A stretch of DNA of 64,000 bases, taken from NCBI RefSeq assembly GCF_015550595.1, contig NZ_JADNBB010000001.1:243741-307740 (forward strand), given 5' to 3'. Under the pieces are notes generated by a model. That model was not told the DNA's origin, ran no database searches, and saw nothing but the letters and a program-made list of their open reading frames with translations. A program made the translations under genes and the position numbers. Below are positions 61,882 through 64,000 of the stretch, in pieces; the first letter of the stretch is position 1, and each line of letters opens with the position of its first letter. The stretch comes from Parabacteroides goldsteinii (GTDB lineage: Bacteria > Bacteroidota > Bacteroidia > Bacteroidales > Tannerellaceae).

Positions 61882-61936
61882 TAAGGGAGACAGAATCTAA
61901 TATCCAATGATAGGTCTTAGGATTCTGCCTCCCTTA
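61882..61936. terminator. Bidirectional terminator between convergent GH2 and phosphatase genes
   Basis: TAAGGGAG-A-CAGAATC-TAA (61882-61900) pairs with 61917-61936 with one mismatch and a one-base bulge; loop of about 16 bases. Flanking A/T-rich ends (ATAT on the left, AATAC on the right) suit both directions. Confidence 0.7.
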
Positions 61937-61949
61937 ATACATATTATCA

Positions 61950-64000
61950 TTATTCAGCGACAAAAGTATACACATTTCCACCGAAATCGACAGCAATCAG
62001 TGCGTTGCCAGAAACAGCCACCGAGCCGAATACCGGAGCACCTGTCGCATGTTTCCACACCAGTTTACCGTCTTCTTTATTCACTCCGTAGATAGTTCCG
62101 TCGGAAGCGCCTACATAAACCGTATTACCTGCCAGAACCGGACTGGTTTCGATCGTTGCGGAAGGTTTACGAGAATAAGGGGAAGTGAATACCAAAGCGT
62201 CGTTGGTTGCAAACTTCCATTTCAACTCCAGTGTCTCGTTATCCAGAGCGATCAAACCGTCTTTAGCTGAACCGAAGATGATCTCTTTATCCGTCAGCAA
62301 AGGTGTAGAAGTCACATCCACACTGAAAGGTAATTCCTTGCGCACAATCACGCGCCCCGTATTGGCATCCAGAATAAAGAACGATTCACTCGAAATGATA
62401 TACAGCAGGTCACCATGGACAGCTGCCGAGGCACCACGGTTACGCAGGCCGTTCGTATTGGCTTCCCATTTCAGTTCTCCGGTTTTCAGGTCGTTTCCGT
62501 AAAGTGCACGCCATTGGGAAGAACCGACCAATACATTCTTTGTTATAGAGAATGTCGTTGTTGTTCCTTCGCCCTGCCCCCAGGCTTTATTCCGCCAAAT
62601 TTCACGACCGTCTTTCGTATCGATAGCACAAAGCCCTTTACCTGTACCTGCATAAACAACACCGTCGGAAGCAACCAGCCCTTCGATCAGGGAAGGCAGA
62701 CCGTTTATCGGTAACTGTTTTTCCCAGCTGAGTTTACCACTTTCGGCATGAATGGCATATAAATACCCCTGTGCATCTTGTGCCAGAACCTGGCCGTTAT
62801 CTATAACGATCGTATTCTTAACAGAGTTGCGTACCGGATATTTCCAGATAAGTTCGCCGGTCTTACCGTCGAGAGCATATACATGGGCCTCCCCTTTCAG
62901 ATCCTCATCTACAGAAGCGATATAGATCTTTCCGTTATAAACCAAAGGCGATGTCATATAAATATTCGCTCCTACATTCTTTATCCAGGCCATCTGTAAA
63001 GGCTGGTTCAGTGCAGGTTGAGCAGGTACGGCATGCTGAGGATTCTCCAGCAGGTTTACCCAGTTACCGCCCAGTTTCACCTCCACAGGAGCAGCATGAT
63101 ATGTAAAGGCACTTTCAGTTTCAGCTGTTTCTCCGTTATTGAAACGGGCTTTTATCTTTAAAGTAACAGCCTTTCCCTCCTGTTTGGCAGTCAAAGGAAC
63201 TTCGGCATTCCAACACCAGTCGGTAGCTTCTTGCAGTTTTTTGTTACTGAACAAGGCCTTACCATCTACCAGACAGGTATAGGTCACCTCTTTTACCGGT
63301 GTAACGGATGAATAGACATTTACCGCCAAAGGTACGGCACCCGAAGCCAATACAGGTACCTGTCCCTCAACCGGGGAGGTTATCCGAATCTGTTTATCCA
63401 GATAAGTATAACGAAGCTCGGAAACGAAATCTCCTTTCTTATCGACATGAAGGACACGGAAAGCACTGGTCGAGTGATCGATACCACCTTTATCTAACGT
63501 TGCCGTAGAAATAGAATATACATCTCCCTGCTTCTTCATATAATTGATATGCCAGTGGCCGTATACCCAAGCCTTCAGGTTATGTTCATTCAGGTTGATC
63601 TGCTCCTGGTCGTTGATTCCGAAAATAAACTGGTCGCCATACGTCAACAGGTCATGGTTGAAAACGACGATCGGCTTACCTTGCGGAACCTGTGCCAGAT
63701 CATTTTTCAGCCAGCGATAGACATCTTCTTTCGTATAACCGGGTTGGTAGTCACCACCGGCCATCGGAGTCACGATATAGTGTGTACTACCTGCATCGAA
63801 TGAATAATAGACAGGACCGTAGATACTTTCAAAAAGCTCTTCACCATATTTTCCCTTCACCAGGTCATGGTTACCGATAGCATAAAACATCGGGCAATCC
63901 ATATTGGCGGTATTCATCATTTTGATATGTGCCTTCAAGCCTTTTTCATAGCAGATATCGCCTGTGTGCATAATAAAAGCGACCTGTTCATTGGCTGCAT
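61950..64000 (-). CDS. Metallophosphoesterase-PQQ-type beta-propeller fusion, N-terminus cut off
   Basis: At least 683 codons, with the 5' end beyond the window. The calcineurin-like metallophosphatase motifs are HTGDICYEKG, AIGNHDL, VFNHDLLTYG and GHWH. An Ig-like segment of about 100 residues follows. The second half is a run of PQQ-type propeller repeats (for example YALDGKTGELIWKYP, AIHAESGKLSWEKQ, AIDTKDGREIW, YGVNKEDGKLVWKH). The arrangement suggests an exported phosphoesterase using a propeller to bind a substrate or partner. Probably independent of the PULs, since it is convergent and separated by a terminator. Substrate is unknown. Confidence 0.88.
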   Translation of the reverse strand, partial: AANEQVAFIMHTGDICYEKGLKAHIKMMNTANMDCPMFYAIGNHDLVKGKYGEELFESIYGPVYYSFDAGSTHYIVTPMAGGDYQPGYTKEDVYRWLKNDLAQVPQGKPIVVFNHDLLTYGDQFIFGINDQEQINLNEHNLKAWVYGHWHINYMKKQGDVYSISTATLDKGGIDHSTSAFRVLHVDKKGDFVSELRYTYLDKQIRITSPVEGQVPVLASGAVPLAVNVYSSVTPVKEVTYTCLVDGKALFSNKKLQEATDWCWNAEVPLTAKQEGKAVTLKIKARFNNGETAETESAFTYHAAPVEVKLGGNWVNLLENPQHAVPAQPALNQPLQMAWIKNVGANIYMTSPLVYNGKIYIASVDEDLKGEAHVYALDGKTGELIWKYPVRNSVKNTIVIDNGQVLAQDAQGYLYAIHAESGKLSWEKQLPINGLPSLIEGLVASDGVVYAGTGKGLCAIDTKDGREIWRNKAWGQGEGTTTTFSITKNVLVGSSQWRALYGNDLKTGELKWEANTNGLRNRGASAAVHGDLLYIISSESFFILDANTGRVIVRKELPFSVDVTSTPLLTDKEIIFGSAKDGLIALDNETLELKWKFATNDALVFTSPYSRKPSATIETSPVLAGNTVYVGASDGTIYGVNKEDGKLVWKHATGAPVFGSVAVSGNALIAVDFGGNVYTFVAE

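Noticed and set aside
1-64000. tRNA, rRNA, insertion sequences or integrases
   Set aside because: None recognised on either strand. The decay zone at 21.8-23 kb shows gene remnants but no transposase or terminal repeats.

Overview
The window looks like chromosome from a gut-type Bacteroidetes, most like Parabacteroides or Bacteroides. The evidence is two SusC/SusD pairs, a hybrid two-component PUL regulator, a FimB/Mfa2-type fimbrial operon, Bacteroidales -7 promoter boxes (TAnnTTTG), lipoproteins with acidic residues after the lipidated Cys, and TPR-membrane-HTH regulators. The species assignment is inference; no rRNA or tRNA gene was seen.

1-14.3 kb, minus strand: an aryl-polyene (APE)/flexirubin-like type II polyketide cluster, cut by the left edge. 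A TTTG-N19-TACTTTTG promoter drives a 15-gene, nearly gapless operon: tyrosine ammonia-lyase, ketoreductase, ketosynthase, ACP, LpxL-like acyltransferase, O-methyltransferase-like protein, dehydratase, thioesterase, a long ketosynthase fusion, second ACP, ketosynthase, chain-length-factor-like protein, polysaccharide deacetylase, LolA-like and LolB-like proteins. A secreted protein of unknown role, a FabZ-like dehydratase and the start of a GT2 glycosyltransferase follow. The likely logic is tyrosine to p-coumarate starter, polyene extension on ACP, modification, transfer to a lipid and delivery to the outer membrane.

14.4-19 kb, minus strand: four lipoprotein genes for a FimA/Mfa1-type fimbria (anchor, major fimbrillin, two minor/tip-like subunits). 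19.3-23.1 kb holds a DUF3244-like secreted protein, a TPR-membrane-HTH regulator, a decayed DUF4143-type ATPase fragment, a Crp-family gene with a large internal in-frame deletion, and four 22-bp iterated repeats just before an HU-related DNA-binding gene.

23.1-34.9 kb: M16 zinc protease, metallo-beta-lactamase-fold protein, then an AT-rich stretch (27.6-31.8 kb). There a surface-type S1 (streptogrisin-like) protease with an N-terminal prodomain lies among three lipoproteins consisting essentially of that prodomain alone. A full-length Crp/Fnr regulator, a PLP-dependent alpha-oxoamine synthase and a second TPR-membrane-HTH regulator follow. The protease/stand-alone prodomain set is the best candidate for an undescribed system.

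35-62 kb: two adjacent polysaccharide utilisation blocks. Block 1 is SusC, SusD, a PKD-containing glycan-binding lipoprotein, GH3, GH5, GH3. A convergent hybrid two-component regulator separates it from block 2: SusE-like lipoprotein, SusC, SusD, GH30, GH2. Strong hairpins without T-runs separate the transport/binding genes from the hydrolase genes in both blocks. The enzymes point to a beta-linked hexose polymer, but the substrate cannot be fixed from sequence alone. 61.95-64 kb: a metallophosphatase-PQQ beta-propeller fusion, cut by the right edge.
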